NCBI RefSeq assembly: GCF_900113695.1
Contig: NZ_FOQH01000004.1
Location: forward strand, 62,001-126,000
Direction of reading: 5' to 3'
From: Albimonas pacifica
GTDB lineage: Bacteria; Pseudomonadota; Alphaproteobacteria; Rhodobacterales; Rhodobacteraceae
DNA: 64,000 bases
Under the pieces are notes generated by a model. The model worked only from the letters and a program-made list of their open reading frames with translations. It searched no databases and was not told where the DNA came from. Both the position numbers and the translations under genes were made by a program. Shown piece after piece: positions 16,205-24,184 of the stretch. The first letter of the stretch is position 1; every line of letters begins with the position of its first letter.

Positions 16205-17089
16205 TCAGCGGTTGCCGCGGACCAGGCGCTCGTACTCGTTGGCGATGCCGACGGCCATCGGGCCGACGTCGAAGCTGTAGTCGCCGATCTTGCCCACGGG
16301 CGTGACCTCGGCGGCGGTGCCGGTCAGCCAGCACTGCTCGAAGCTCTCCAGCTCGTCGGGCATGATGTGGCGCTCGATCACCTCGACGTCCTTCTGCTTC
16401 AGGAGGTCGATCACCGTCTGGCGGGTCAGGCCGTTCAGGAAGCAGTCGGGCGTCGGCGTGTGCACCTTGCCGTCCTTGGTGAAGAAGATGTTGGCGCCCG
16501 TCGCCTCGGCCACGTAGCCGCGGTAGTCGAACATCAGCGCGTCCGAGCAGCCCTTGGCCTGCGCCGCATGCTTGGACATGGTGCAGATCATGTAGAGACC
16601 GGCCGCCTTGGCGTGGCAGGGGATGGTCTCGGGGCTCGGCCGCTTCCACTTCGAGATGTCGAGCTTGGCTCCTTGCGTCTTGGCGTCGCCGTAGTAGGCG
16701 CCCCACTCCCAGACCGCGACCGCGAGGTGCACGGGGTTCAGCAGGGCCGCGACGCCCATGTCTTCGCCCGAGCCGCGCCACATGATCGGGCGCACGTAGC
16801 AGTCCTTCAGCCCGTTGGCGGCCATCGCGGTGGCCTTGGCCTGCTCGATGTCGTCGACCGTCCAGCGCGAGGGGATGTCCATCGCCTTGGCCGAGTCCAG
16901 CAGGCGCTGGGAGTGCTCGCGGCTCTTGAAGATCTGGCCGCCGTAGGCGCGCTCGCCCTCGAAGACCGAGGAGGCGTAGTGGAGCGCGTGGGTCAGTACG
17001 TGCACCTTGGCCTCGCGCCAGGGCACCAGCGCCCCGTCCATCCAGATGACGCCGTCGCGATCGTCGTAGGCTCCACCGGCCATGGCCAC
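16205..17089 (-). CDS. ilvE: branched-chain amino acid aminotransferase
   Basis: PLP enzyme (fold type IV) exchanging amino groups between Leu/Ile/Val and 2-oxoglutarate, 294 residues. Signs are VLTHALHYASSVFEGERAYG (substrate loop), the PLP lysine in PCHAKAAGLYM (residue 161 from the GTG), the phosphate-binding YVAEATGANIFF and LNGLTRQTVIDL. The GTG at 17089 is chosen because GAGGA lies nine bases before it; the ATG at 17083 is an alternative but sits 15 bases from that site. It diverges from petP, a familiar Rhodobacterales arrangement. Confidence 0.95.
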   Translation of the reverse strand: MAMAGGAYDDRDGVIWMDGALVPWREAKVHVLTHALHYASSVFEGERAYGGQIFKSREHSQRLLDSAKAMDIPSRWTVDDIEQAKATAMAANGLKDCYVRPIMWRGSGEDMGVAALLNPVHLAVAVWEWGAYYGDAKTQGAKLDISKWKRPSPETIPCHAKAAGLYMICTMSKHAAQAKGCSDALMFDYRGYVAEATGANIFFTKDGKVHTPTPDCFLNGLTRQTVIDLLKQKDVEVIERHIMPDELESFEQCWLTGTAAEVTPVGKIGDYSFDVGPMAVGIANEYERLVRGNR

Positions 17090-17271
17090 GTTCCCGTATC
17101 CTCGCCGGGGCTCCCCTTGCGGAGCCTCCGGCCCGTTTCGTCGGCGACCCTCCGGCGTTCCGGAAATGTCGCTGCTGCACCGCCGCGAGAAATAATGTTG
17201 CTTTCAGGGGCGTGGCGGCGATATAGCAACGCGAACTTGGACAGTCAACAAGGCTGACGTAAAATCCCGCC

Positions 17272-17859
17272 ATGAGCTCAGCAGACACTCCCAGCCGCGC
17301 CCGCGGCGCCTCGCCCGGCCCCCAGGGCGCCCGGCCCCCCGCCGCCCGCATGCGCGGCTCGGGCCTGAATCGCGGCGATCAGCTCCTGTTCCTGACGGAC
17401 GCCCAGCTCCGCCAGGGGGTGGAGCTGATGTTCTTCGCCTATCGCGACATGATCGCCGACGCGGATCGCGTGCTCGAGACAAGGGGCTACGGCCGCGCCC
17501 ACCACCGCTGCCTGCATTTCGTGTGGCGGCGGCCGGGAATGTCGGTCTCCGAGCTGCTGGACACGCTGAAGGTGACCAAGCAGTCGCTGAACCGGGTGCT
17601 GCGGCAGCTGGTCGAGGACGGGATGATCGACTCGAAGGTCGGCCCCTCGGACCGCCGCCAGCGCCTGCTGACGGCGACGCCCGAGGGCGAGGCGCTTGTC
17701 CGCAGCCTGTCGGACGCGCAGAATGCCCGCATGCGGCGCGTCTTCATGGAGGCGGGCGCCGAGGCGGTGCAGGGATTCAAGACGGTGCTCGCGGACATGA
17801 TCGACGAGGACAGCCGCGAATCGGTGCTGGCGCTGGTCAACGACCAGCCCGGCGCCTGA
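17272..17859 (+). CDS. petP: PetP-like MarR-family regulator
   Basis: 195-residue MarR-type winged-helix protein. The core starts at DQLLFLTDAQLRQGVELMFF, continues with GYGRAHHRCLHFVWRRPGMS, the recognition helix VTKQSLNRVLRQLVEDGMID and the wing GPSDRRQRLLTATP. This order and the following response regulator match petP-petR of Rhodobacter capsulatus, where PetR is required for respiratory and photosynthetic cytochrome expression. The first 30 residues are disordered and lack a clear Shine-Dalgarno sequence; a start at 17350 is possible. It ends 11 bases before petR, so they are one operon. Confidence 0.82.
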   Translation: MSSADTPSRARGASPGPQGARPPAARMRGSGLNRGDQLLFLTDAQLRQGVELMFFAYRDMIADADRVLETRGYGRAHHRCLHFVWRRPGMSVSELLDTLKVTKQSLNRVLRQLVEDGMIDSKVGPSDRRQRLLTATPEGEALVRSLSDAQNARMRRVFMEAGAEAVQGFKTVLADMIDEDSRESVLALVNDQPGA

Positions 17860-17870
17860 GCGGGGCCCCC

Positions 17871-18605
17871 ATGAACGACGAGACGACGGGCCTTGCGGAG
17901 GCCGCCGCCGCGGCGACCGAGCCTCCCGACGCCCATATCCTGGTGATCGACGACGACGAGCGGATCCGGACGCTGCTCAAGCGCTACCTGGCGCGCTCGG
18001 GCTTCTACGTGACCGCGGCGCGGGACGCGGCCCATGCGCGGCGGCTGCTGGAGGGGCTGGAGTTCGACCTGCTGGTGGTCGACGTGATGATGCCGGGCGA
18101 GGACGGGATCAGCTTCGCGCGAGCCGTCCGCCCGACCCTGCGCGCCCCGATCCTGCTGCTGACCGCCCGCGGCGAGGCCGAGGACCGGATCGCGGGGCTG
18201 GAGGCCGGCGCCGACGACTACCTCGCGAAACCCTTCGAGCCGCGGGAGCTGCTGCTGCGCATCGGCGCGATCCTGCGCCGCACCCAGCCGGTGGGTCCGA
18301 AGCCCGAGGCCCCGCGCACGCTGCAGCTGGGCCCGGTGCGCTACGACGTGGCCCGCGGCGAGCTGTGGCGGGGCGAGGAGCAGGTGCGCCTGACCACGAC
18401 CGAGAGCGCGCTGATGAAGATCTTCGCGCGCACCCCGCACGAGCCGGTGGACCGCCAGACGCTGCTCGCCGAGATGGACGACGCCCAGGAGCGCGCCGTC
18501 GACGTCCAGGTCACCCGCCTGCGCCGCAAGATCGAGGCCGACCCCAAGGCGCCGCGCTACCTGCAGACGGTCCGCGGCTCGGGCTACATGCTGGCGCCGG
18601 ACTGA
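17871..18605 (+). CDS. petR: PetR-like OmpR-family response regulator
   Basis: 244 residues: receiver domain (about 22-138) with acidic pocket Asp27-Asp29, phospho-acceptor Asp71 in LVVDVMMPGEDG and Lys120 in YLAKPFEPREL, then an OmpR-type winged helix (about 150-244) ending RRKIEADPKAPRYLQTVRG and GYMLAPD. The match to PetR is strong (HILVIDDDERIRTLLKRYL, AARDAAHARRLLEGL). No histidine kinase is nearby, as for petPR in R. capsulatus. It starts 11 bases after petP. Its stop is followed by a 37-nt element that also follows phoB. Confidence 0.85.
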   Translation: MNDETTGLAEAAAAATEPPDAHILVIDDDERIRTLLKRYLARSGFYVTAARDAAHARRLLEGLEFDLLVVDVMMPGEDGISFARAVRPTLRAPILLLTARGEAEDRIAGLEAGADDYLAKPFEPRELLLRIGAILRRTQPVGPKPEAPRTLQLGPVRYDVARGELWRGEEQVRLTTTESALMKIFARTPHEPVDRQTLLAEMDDAQERAVDVQVTRLRRKIEADPKAPRYLQTVRGSGYMLAPD

Positions 18606-18648
18606 GGGCCGGGCTCCCCGGCCCATAGGCGCCCTGCGGGCGGGCTTG
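18606..18648 (+). repeat. 3' element shared by petR and phoB, copy A
   Basis: Six bases after the petR stop begins a 37-nt sequence (18612-18648) matching the sequence six bases after the phoB stop at 36 of 37 positions and in the same orientation relative to the gene. In this copy GGGCCGGG (18606-18613) and CCCGGCCC (18617-18624) form an 8-bp stem, followed by a second small stem CGCCC-TGC-GGGCG. Confidence 0.75.
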
Positions 18649-18709
18649 GGTCTGCGGCAGGCGGCGGGCGCGCGCTCGCCCGCGCCGCGCTCCGAGCCGC
18701 GCCGTCGGC

Positions 18710-18736
18710 AGAGGCCCCGGGTCAAGCCCGGGGCGC
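18710..18736. repeat. dispersed palindrome CCCCGGGTC-RRG-CCCGGGG, copy 1
   Basis: Core GGCCCCGGGTC followed by AAGCCCGGGGCGC. Near-identical copies lie at 28199-28225 and 62216-62239, all intergenic. The core folds as a short GC hairpin. Confidence 0.7.
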
Positions 18737-18764
18737 CCTGTGCACCGTCGGTTGCGCGGAGAGG

Positions 18765-18840
18765 CGAGTCGGGCCGCGGGTCAAGGCTCGCGCAGCGACC
18801 CGGCGAAGCCGGGCCTGGCCTTGAGGCGCGGCCCGACTCG
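18765..18840. repeat. 76-nt hairpin repeat element
   Basis: Arms of 23 nt (18765-18787 and 18818-18840) pair at 21 of 23 positions; the outer 14 (CGAGTCGGGCCGCG) and inner 7 (TCAAGGC) are perfect. The layout (outer GAGTCG-type block, inner TCAAGG block, GC-rich loop) resembles the much larger palindrome at 57492-57654. Confidence 0.7.
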
Positions 18841-19030
18841 TCGCACGCTCGCCGGAGGCCGGCCCTGCCGGCCGTCTCAGCAGATGGCGACGGCTCCGCC
18901 CCCAGCCGAACGCCGGTTGTTCCCCCCCGACGCCCGCCACAGGAAACGGCGCCCAAAGGCCCCGACGCCTGCAACGCGCCGCGAGCCGAACGCTCCCCCC
19001 GGAGCCCAGCAGCCGTCGCGGCGCCGCCCG

Positions 19031-19048
19031 GGCGGCCGTCAGGCCGCC
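19031..19048 (-). terminator. hairpin downstream of glycosyltransferase gene
   Basis: GGCGGCC-GTCA-GGCCGCC, 22 bases beyond the stop at 19070. A near-identical copy overlaps the stop codon itself (19063-19078). No T-run follows. Confidence 0.4.
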
Positions 19049-19069
19049 CGCTCGATGGCTATGCGGCCG

Positions 19070-20209
19070 TCAGGCCGCCTGGGCCACCGCGGGGGGCGCC
19101 TCGGGCAGGCCCAGCTCGGGGGCCATGCGGCGGATGGCGGACCACATCCCGGCGCGGAACTGCTCGGGGCCGAAGGACTGGGCGTGGGCGGCGACCCGCT
19201 CGGGGTCGAGGCCGGGCTCCATCTCCGTCTCGAAGCGGCGCATGGCCTCGGCCAGGCTCTCGGCGGTCTGGGCGTCGAAGAGCAGGCCCGAGACGCCTTC
19301 CTTCACCGTGTCCAGCGCGCCCCCGCGGCCATAGGCCAGCACCGGGCGGCCGCAGGCCATGGCCTCCAGCGGGACAATTCCAAAGTCCTCGACGCCCGGG
19401 AACAGAAGGGCGCGGCAGGAGTGGTAGAGGGCCCGCATCTCGCCGTCCGGCACGCGGCCGAGGAACTCGACGCCCGGGCCGGCCAGCTTCTTCAGCCGCT
19501 CCATTTCCGAACCCGAGCCCACGATCTTCAGCCGTCGGCCCAGCAGCTTGCAGGCCTCGATGGCGAGGTCGGCGCGCTTGTAGGGGACCAGCTCCGACAG
19601 GAACAGGTAGGGCGCGTCGGGCCCGGGAGCAGGGGCCGGCCGGTAGGCCTCGAGGTCCACGGGCGGGTGCACCACGTCGGACTCGCGCCCCCAGCAGCGC
19701 ATCACGCGGCGCGCGACGAAGGAGGAGTTCGCCACGTAGCGGTCCACCCGGTTCGCGGCCGCCACGTCCCAGATCCGCAGCTTGTGGCTGACCACGGTCC
19801 ACAGCATCCGCATCGGCCAGTTCAGCCCCGCGCGGTAGGCGTGGTACTGGTCCCAGATATACCGCATGGGCGAATGCGTGTAGCACAGGTGCGGCGTGTC
19901 GGGGTTGCAGATCACGCCCTTGGCCGGGCCGCTCTCAGAACTCAGCACCAGGTCGTAAGAAGACAGATCCAACTGCTCGAGCGCGTAGGGCATCAGCGGC
20001 AGATATTTCTGGTAATGCTTCCTGGCGCCCGGCAGCCGCGCGATGAAGGTCTCGCGGATCGTGTGGCGCCGCAGCAAGGGGCTCAGCTTCTCGCGATCGC
20101 AGACATGGGTGTAGATGTCGGCGTCGGGGAACATCAGGCAGAGCTGCTCGAGCACGCGCTCCCCGCCCCGCATCCCGACCAGCCAGTAATGGATGATGGC
20201 GACGCGCAT
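19070..20209 (-). CDS. GT4-type glycosyltransferase (exopolysaccharide cluster 1)
   Basis: 379-residue GT-B glycosyltransferase. The N-terminal acceptor domain starts MRVAIIHYWLVGMRGGERVL with the glycine loop; the C-terminal domain has KIVGSGSEMERLKKL, VEFLGRVPDGEM and the sugar-nucleotide motif LFPGVEDFGIVPLEAMACGR. It probably adds a hexose or mannose to a lipid-linked exopolysaccharide unit at the cytosolic membrane face; the sugar cannot be inferred. The start at 20207-20209 has GAGGAAGG upstream. It lies downstream of the ExoY-like gene on the same strand but behind an intrinsic terminator, so read-through or a separate promoter is needed. Confidence 0.92.
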   Translation of the reverse strand: MRVAIIHYWLVGMRGGERVLEQLCLMFPDADIYTHVCDREKLSPLLRRHTIRETFIARLPGARKHYQKYLPLMPYALEQLDLSSYDLVLSSESGPAKGVICNPDTPHLCYTHSPMRYIWDQYHAYRAGLNWPMRMLWTVVSHKLRIWDVAAANRVDRYVANSSFVARRVMRCWGRESDVVHPPVDLEAYRPAPAPGPDAPYLFLSELVPYKRADLAIEACKLLGRRLKIVGSGSEMERLKKLAGPGVEFLGRVPDGEMRALYHSCRALLFPGVEDFGIVPLEAMACGRPVLAYGRGGALDTVKEGVSGLLFDAQTAESLAEAMRRFETEMEPGLDPERVAAHAQSFGPEQFRAGMWSAIRRMAPELGLPEAPPAVAQAA

Positions 20210-20236
20210 CCGCGGCCTTCCTCGGTCATGGAAATG

Positions 20237-20263
20237 AAAACGCCGGAGCCGATGGCTCCGGCG
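20237..20263 (-). terminator. intrinsic terminator between the ExoY-like and glycosyltransferase genes
   Basis: CGCCGGAGCC (20241-20250) pairs with GGCTCCGGCG (20254-20263) around a 3-base loop; on the minus strand TTTT follows at 20240-20237. Confidence 0.8.
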
Positions 20264-20304
20264 GACGGGCCTCGCCGCGGGGTCGCGGCTGCGCCGAGGG
20301 GCGA

Positions 20305-21000
20305 TCAGCGGCCGGTGGGCCGCACGATCACGAGCGCGGTGCGCAGCATCACCCACAGGTCGAAGCCCGGGGCCATGCGGCGCAGGTACTCGATGTCCAG
20401 CGACACGCGCTGGGCGTAGCTGACGTCGTTGCGCCCCGAGACCTGCCACAGGCCGGTGATCCCCGGCTTCATGGCGCAGTAGACGGAGCGCGCGGGACCG
20501 TAGAGCTCGGTCAGCTCGTCGTCGGGCACCGGCCGCGGACCGACGAAGGACATGTCGCCCTTCAGCACGTTCCACAGCTGCGGCAGCTCGTCGAGCGAGG
20601 TCTTGCGCAGAAAGGCGCCGACCGCGGTGATCCGGGGATCCTCGGTCAGTTTGCGGGTCGCGGCCCATTCCGCCGCGGCCTCGGGGTTCTCGTCCAGGTG
20701 GCGGGCCAGCCGCTCCTGCGCGTCACGCACCATGGTGCGGATCTTCCAGCACCGGAACGGCTTGCCGTTCCGGCCGGTCCGGACATGCCCGAAGAACGGC
20801 GCCCCACCGTCCCGGGCCCAGACCATCGCCGCGAGCGCAAGCACCACCGGCGCCACGATCGGAACGAGAGCCAGGGCGATCACCACATCCAGCAGGCGCT
20901 TGCCGCCCGCCTCGTACGCGCCGCGGACGGACGCGAACGATCTGCGGGGCGACAACGCATCCGCAGCATAGAAGTGATCGTCCGCATTCACATGCTTCAT
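20305..21000 (-). CDS. ExoY-type undecaprenyl-phosphate sugar phosphotransferase (cluster 1)
   Basis: Bacterial sugar transferase (PglC/WbaP C-terminal type), about 231 residues, that starts repeat-unit assembly by moving a sugar-1-phosphate to undecaprenyl phosphate. Seen are one membrane helix (RLLDVVIALALVPIVAPVVL), the FRCWKIRTMVRDA motif, LRKTSLDELPQLWNVLKGDM and SFVGPRPVPDDE, then KPGITGLWQVSGRN. The start at 20998-21000 has GTGGGGA upstream; in-frame ATGs at 21015 and 21075 are alternatives. It diverges from the export gene at 21295, with a CtrA-type box between. Confidence 0.93.
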   Translation of the reverse strand: MKHVNADDHFYAADALSPRRSFASVRGAYEAGGKRLLDVVIALALVPIVAPVVLALAAMVWARDGGAPFFGHVRTGRNGKPFRCWKIRTMVRDAQERLARHLDENPEAAAEWAATRKLTEDPRITAVGAFLRKTSLDELPQLWNVLKGDMSFVGPRPVPDDELTELYGPARSVYCAMKPGITGLWQVSGRNDVSYAQRVSLDIEYLRRMAPGFDLWVMLRTALVIVRPTGR

Positions 21001-21133
21001 CACATCCCCACTCATACCGGAATTCGAATACGAATTCCGCCGGCACTTCGCCCGGAGACTTGGATTCCGAGCCATCCCTCACACACGGCTTAGTATGGGC
21101 GTTCGCAGCGTGAACTCAATGGAAAATTTTCTG

Positions 21134-21149
21134 TTAACGCTGCCTTAAC
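21134..21149. promoter_or_regulatory. perfect CtrA-type site TTAA-N7-TTAAC
   Basis: TTAA (21134-21137), seven bases, TTAAC (21145-21149), in the only AT-rich part of the divergent spacer, 134 bp before the ExoY-like start and 146 bp before the export-gene start. It matches the full alphaproteobacterial CtrA consensus. Confidence 0.6.
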
Positions 21150-21294
21150 CGTGCGGCCGGATTGCCGCAGGACGCAGAAGCGCACGTTTTGACTTAGGAT
21201 TACGCCTTAACGCCAAGCGGATGCGATGGTAACACCTGATCGCGGCCGAGGGGCGCCATGTGTTGCGGCGCAGCAAAAAGAAGAGGGCTCGCCC

Positions 21295-22854
21295 ATGAGA
21301 GTTTCCGCCGTTCTCGCGGTTCTGGCGCTGGGAGGCTGCGGTCTCATCTACACCGCGCCGAACGTCTACGAAGAGGGGGACGGGCGCGGTTTCGCCTCCG
21401 ATTCCACCTCGGACGTGCAGGTGATTCCGATGACCTTCGAGACGGCGCTGGAGGCGAATCTGACCGCCTACGTGCCGCAGCGTCTGCCGGAGGCCTTCCG
21501 TCCCCAGCCGAACCCCTCGCCGGGGCGGGTCGGGGCCGGCGACGTCAGCATGCCGAACCTGCCGGAGATCGACGCGGTCTCGACCGGCTCCGGCCCGGAG
21601 TTCGAGCTGCCGCCGACCGCCACCGCGCTGCAGCCCCCCGCGGGCGACGTGCCGGTGAACCTGCCCGACCCGATCGAGCAGACGCCCTACCGCATCGGCG
21701 TCTCGGACGTGGTGCTGCTGTCCACCAACACCTCGGGCGCCACGCTCGAGGACGTGCCCTCCCTCCTCAACGCCCAGTCCTCGCGGCAGGGCTACGTGGT
21801 GCAGGACGACGGCGCCATCGCCATCCCCGACGTGGGCCGCGTGCGCATCTCGGGCATGACCATCGAGGAGGCGGAGGCCGAGATCTTCCAGGCCCTCGTC
21901 GCCCAGCGCCTCGACCCGTCCTTCAGCCTCGAGATCGCCGAGTTCAACTCGCAGCGCGTCTCGGTGGGCGGCGCGGTGCGCTCGCCCCGGGTGCAGCCGA
22001 TCTCGCTCAAGCCGCTGAGCCTGACCGAGGCGCTGCAGCTCGCCGGCGGCGTCGAGTCCGAAGATCTCGACTACGCCGTGGTGCGCCTGTTCCGCGACGG
22101 GCAGGTCTACCAGGCCCCGGTGCGCGCGCTCTACGGCACGGACGCGCTGACCGACGTGCAGCTCCAGGACGGCGACGCGATCTTCGTGGACGCCGACTAC
22201 GACCTGAGCCAGGCCCGCGCCTACTTCGAGGAGCAGCTGCGCCTGCGGCAGTTCCAGCTGCAGGAGCGGGAGTTCGTGTTCCAGCAGCGCCGGGCCGAGA
22301 TCGACGACGCCCAGTACGCGGTGACGCTCGCGGACTTCGAGCTGCGCAAGGCCCAGCTTCGCCAGCAGCTCAACCAGATGCGGGTGCAGATCGGCCAGTA
22401 CGACCTGGCCCGCAACACCGACGCCCGCAGCGAGGCGCAGGCCCAGCGCCAGGCCTTCCAGGACCGGGTGTCGATGGGCGCGGTGCGTCGCGACTACGTC
22501 TACACCGCGGGCGAGCTGCGCAGCCTGACCCGCACGCCGCTGCCGTTCGAATCGCGCTCGAACCTGGCGGACATCCTGCTGGGCGTCGGCTCGCCGAACA
22601 TCCAGTACGCGGACTACGAGGAGATTTACGTGATCCGCATGAACCTGACGCCGGCGGCGCCGGGTTCGGTGACGGCCTATCGCCTGGACGCCTCCAACGC
22701 CGCCAGCCTGTCGACGGCGACGGTGTTCGAGATGCGGCCCAACGACATCGTGTTCGTGGCCGAGCAGCCGATCACCTCCTGGGGCCGCACGATCAACCAG
22801 CTGGTTCCCAACCTGATCGGCCAGGCCGCCACGCTGGCCAACGCCACCAACTGA
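21295..22854 (+). CDS. polysaccharide export lipoprotein, Wza/ExoF-like with coiled-coil insert (cluster 1)
   Basis: 519-residue outer-membrane polysaccharide export (OPX) protein. The signal peptide ends in lipobox LGGC (Cys15), fixing the ATG at 21295 (GAGGG upstream). The export domain lies around residues 125-220 (PYRIGVSDVVLLS and VVQDDGAIAIPDVGRVRISG), an SLBB-type domain around 225-300 (VSVGGAVRSPRVQPISLKPL), then a Gln/Arg/Glu-rich coiled coil around 305-390, then a second SLBB-like region (YVIRMNLTPAAPGS) to the C-terminus. Classic Wza is about 380 aa without the coiled coil; ExoF of rhizobia is closer. A strong terminator follows. No Wzc, Wzx or Wzy gene is nearby. Confidence 0.9.
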   Translation: MRVSAVLAVLALGGCGLIYTAPNVYEEGDGRGFASDSTSDVQVIPMTFETALEANLTAYVPQRLPEAFRPQPNPSPGRVGAGDVSMPNLPEIDAVSTGSGPEFELPPTATALQPPAGDVPVNLPDPIEQTPYRIGVSDVVLLSTNTSGATLEDVPSLLNAQSSRQGYVVQDDGAIAIPDVGRVRISGMTIEEAEAEIFQALVAQRLDPSFSLEIAEFNSQRVSVGGAVRSPRVQPISLKPLSLTEALQLAGGVESEDLDYAVVRLFRDGQVYQAPVRALYGTDALTDVQLQDGDAIFVDADYDLSQARAYFEEQLRLRQFQLQEREFVFQQRRAEIDDAQYAVTLADFELRKAQLRQQLNQMRVQIGQYDLARNTDARSEAQAQRQAFQDRVSMGAVRRDYVYTAGELRSLTRTPLPFESRSNLADILLGVGSPNIQYADYEEIYVIRMNLTPAAPGSVTAYRLDASNAASLSTATVFEMRPNDIVFVAEQPITSWGRTINQLVPNLIGQAATLANATN

Positions 22855-22897
22855 CCCCGGCGCGGCCGAGCCCCGCTCGGCCCGCCCCCGAAACGCC

Positions 22898-22932
22898 GAA
22901 GGCCGCGCCCCCCGGGCGCGGCCTTCTTCATT
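22898..22932 (+). terminator. intrinsic terminator after export gene
   Basis: GAAGGCCGCGCCC (22898-22910) and GGGCGCGGCCTTC (22914-22926) form a 13-bp stem with a 3-base loop, then TTCATT. Confidence 0.8.
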
Positions 22933-23211
22933 CCGGCGCGTCCGATCCGGCCGCCGCCTCCCCCGGAAGCCCCGGTGCGCGCCCTTCGGCCCCGCGCCGC
23001 GCGCGCGTCCCCGGCCCCGGGCGCGAGGCCCCACGCGGCGCCTCCGACGCCTGCGCTGCGTGCCCTGCGATCCCGGCGGGCGCGACGCCGCCCCCGTCGC
23101 CCGCGGCCTCCCCCACGCGCCGCGCCCGCCGTGCGCCGCGGGCGGAACCCGGCGGCGGGCGCGACGCCGGACGCGGCGCTCCCGCCGTCCGCGCAACGGA
23201 CGGCGGGCGCC
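22933..23211. other. intergenic between convergent genes
   Basis: With the terminator, this makes a 357-bp gap between the export gene and the SseB-domain gene. Extremely GC-rich, with no feature I can support. Confidence 0.5.
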
Positions 23212-24030
23212 TCAGCGCAGTTTCGGGGGGCGGGACGGGTCCATGCCGGGCGCGGCGCCGGGGACGGCGGGGGCCTCCGGCTCGGGGATCTCGAAGCCGA
23301 GGCCGGCGCGACGGGCCGCGGCCAGCGCCGGGCCCCCGGCGGGGGCGAAGAAGATCTCGACCGGGCAGTCGGGCGCGGCGAGGCGCGCGCTTTCCGAGAT
23401 CGCGAGGACCACCGCGCGGCGGCGGGCCTCGGCGGCGGCCTCCAGGGCGCGGCCGGCCGCGGGGGCGCCGCTCTCGCGCTCGGCCAGCGCCAGGGCCAGG
23501 CGGTCGCCCTCGGGCGTCTGCGCCGAGACCAGCCAGGCCTCCGCCAGCCAGGCCCCCAGCGCCGCCAGCTTCGCGTCCAGCGCCGAGATCAGCGCCGGCT
23601 CCGCCCCGCGCGGCGCCGACAGGGCGCTGATCCGGCCCTCGGCGTCCCGCGCCTCGGCGGCGGAGACCTGCGCCATCCACTCCAGCGCCTCGGCCGCGTG
23701 GAACATCTCCGAGGGCGCGACGCCCGGGTTCACAGCCAGGTTCACCCCCCGCCCCGTCAGCATCCCGATCAGCGCCCGGCCGGGCGCCTCGGCATAGTCC
23801 TCGCCGCCCCCGAAGGCCGCCAGCCGCGTCTCGTCGTCGAAGGCCAGCGCCGTCGGCCCCGCCTCCAGCTCCAGCAGCAGGGGCGAGAGCGCCCCGTCCG
23901 GCCCCGGCGGCGCCTTCAGCAGCAGGCACAGGCGGGCGTTGAGCAGCGCGTCGATCACCCGACCGTCCGCGACGTCCCCCCCGGCGAGGCGCATGGCGCG
24001 GTCGAGCGGGGTCTCGGGGGCGTCGGTCAT
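23212..24030 (-). CDS. SseB-domain protein
   Basis: 272 residues with the SseB N-terminal domain pattern: TPLDRAMRLAGGDVADGRVI near the start, a LLLELEAGPTALAFDDETRL strand block and GVNLAVNPGVAPSEMFHAAE. In enterobacteria SseB is linked to serine-sensitive rhodanese SseA, but the domain is widespread and its role here is unknown. The C-terminal half is an Ala/Arg/Glu-rich helical region followed by a short basic tail. No signal peptide. The start at 24028-24030 has CCGGAGA eight bases upstream. Confidence 0.8.
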   Translation of the reverse strand: MTDAPETPLDRAMRLAGGDVADGRVIDALLNARLCLLLKAPPGPDGALSPLLLELEAGPTALAFDDETRLAAFGGGEDYAEAPGRALIGMLTGRGVNLAVNPGVAPSEMFHAAEALEWMAQVSAAEARDAEGRISALSAPRGAEPALISALDAKLAALGAWLAEAWLVSAQTPEGDRLALALAERESGAPAAGRALEAAAEARRRAVVLAISESARLAAPDCPVEIFFAPAGGPALAAARRAGLGFEIPEPEAPAVPGAAPGMDPSRPPKLR

Positions 24031-24184
24031 CGCGAAAGTCTCCGGGCAGCGGCGGTCGGCGTCCGTGTCGGCCCTGCGGGCGCGGCAGTCAATGGGTCGC
24101 ACGGCGCCCCGCGGGCGCGCCGGCGGGGGTCTCTTCGCGCCGGGGGCCGCGAGGGGCCGCCGGCCCGCGGCGCCCGCCGGGCGC

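Larger units (their letters stand above)
18649..19069. other. intergenic, repeat-bearing
   Basis: Spacer between petR and the convergent glycosyltransferase gene. It holds a short dispersed palindrome (18710-18736), a 76-nt hairpin (18765-18840) and a small hairpin near the glycosyltransferase 3' end (19031-19048). I see no protein-like frame. Confidence 0.6.

Noticed and set aside
17236..17252. CTTG-N9-CAAG as a PetP operator
   Set aside because: Only four-base arms; too weak to call without conservation data.
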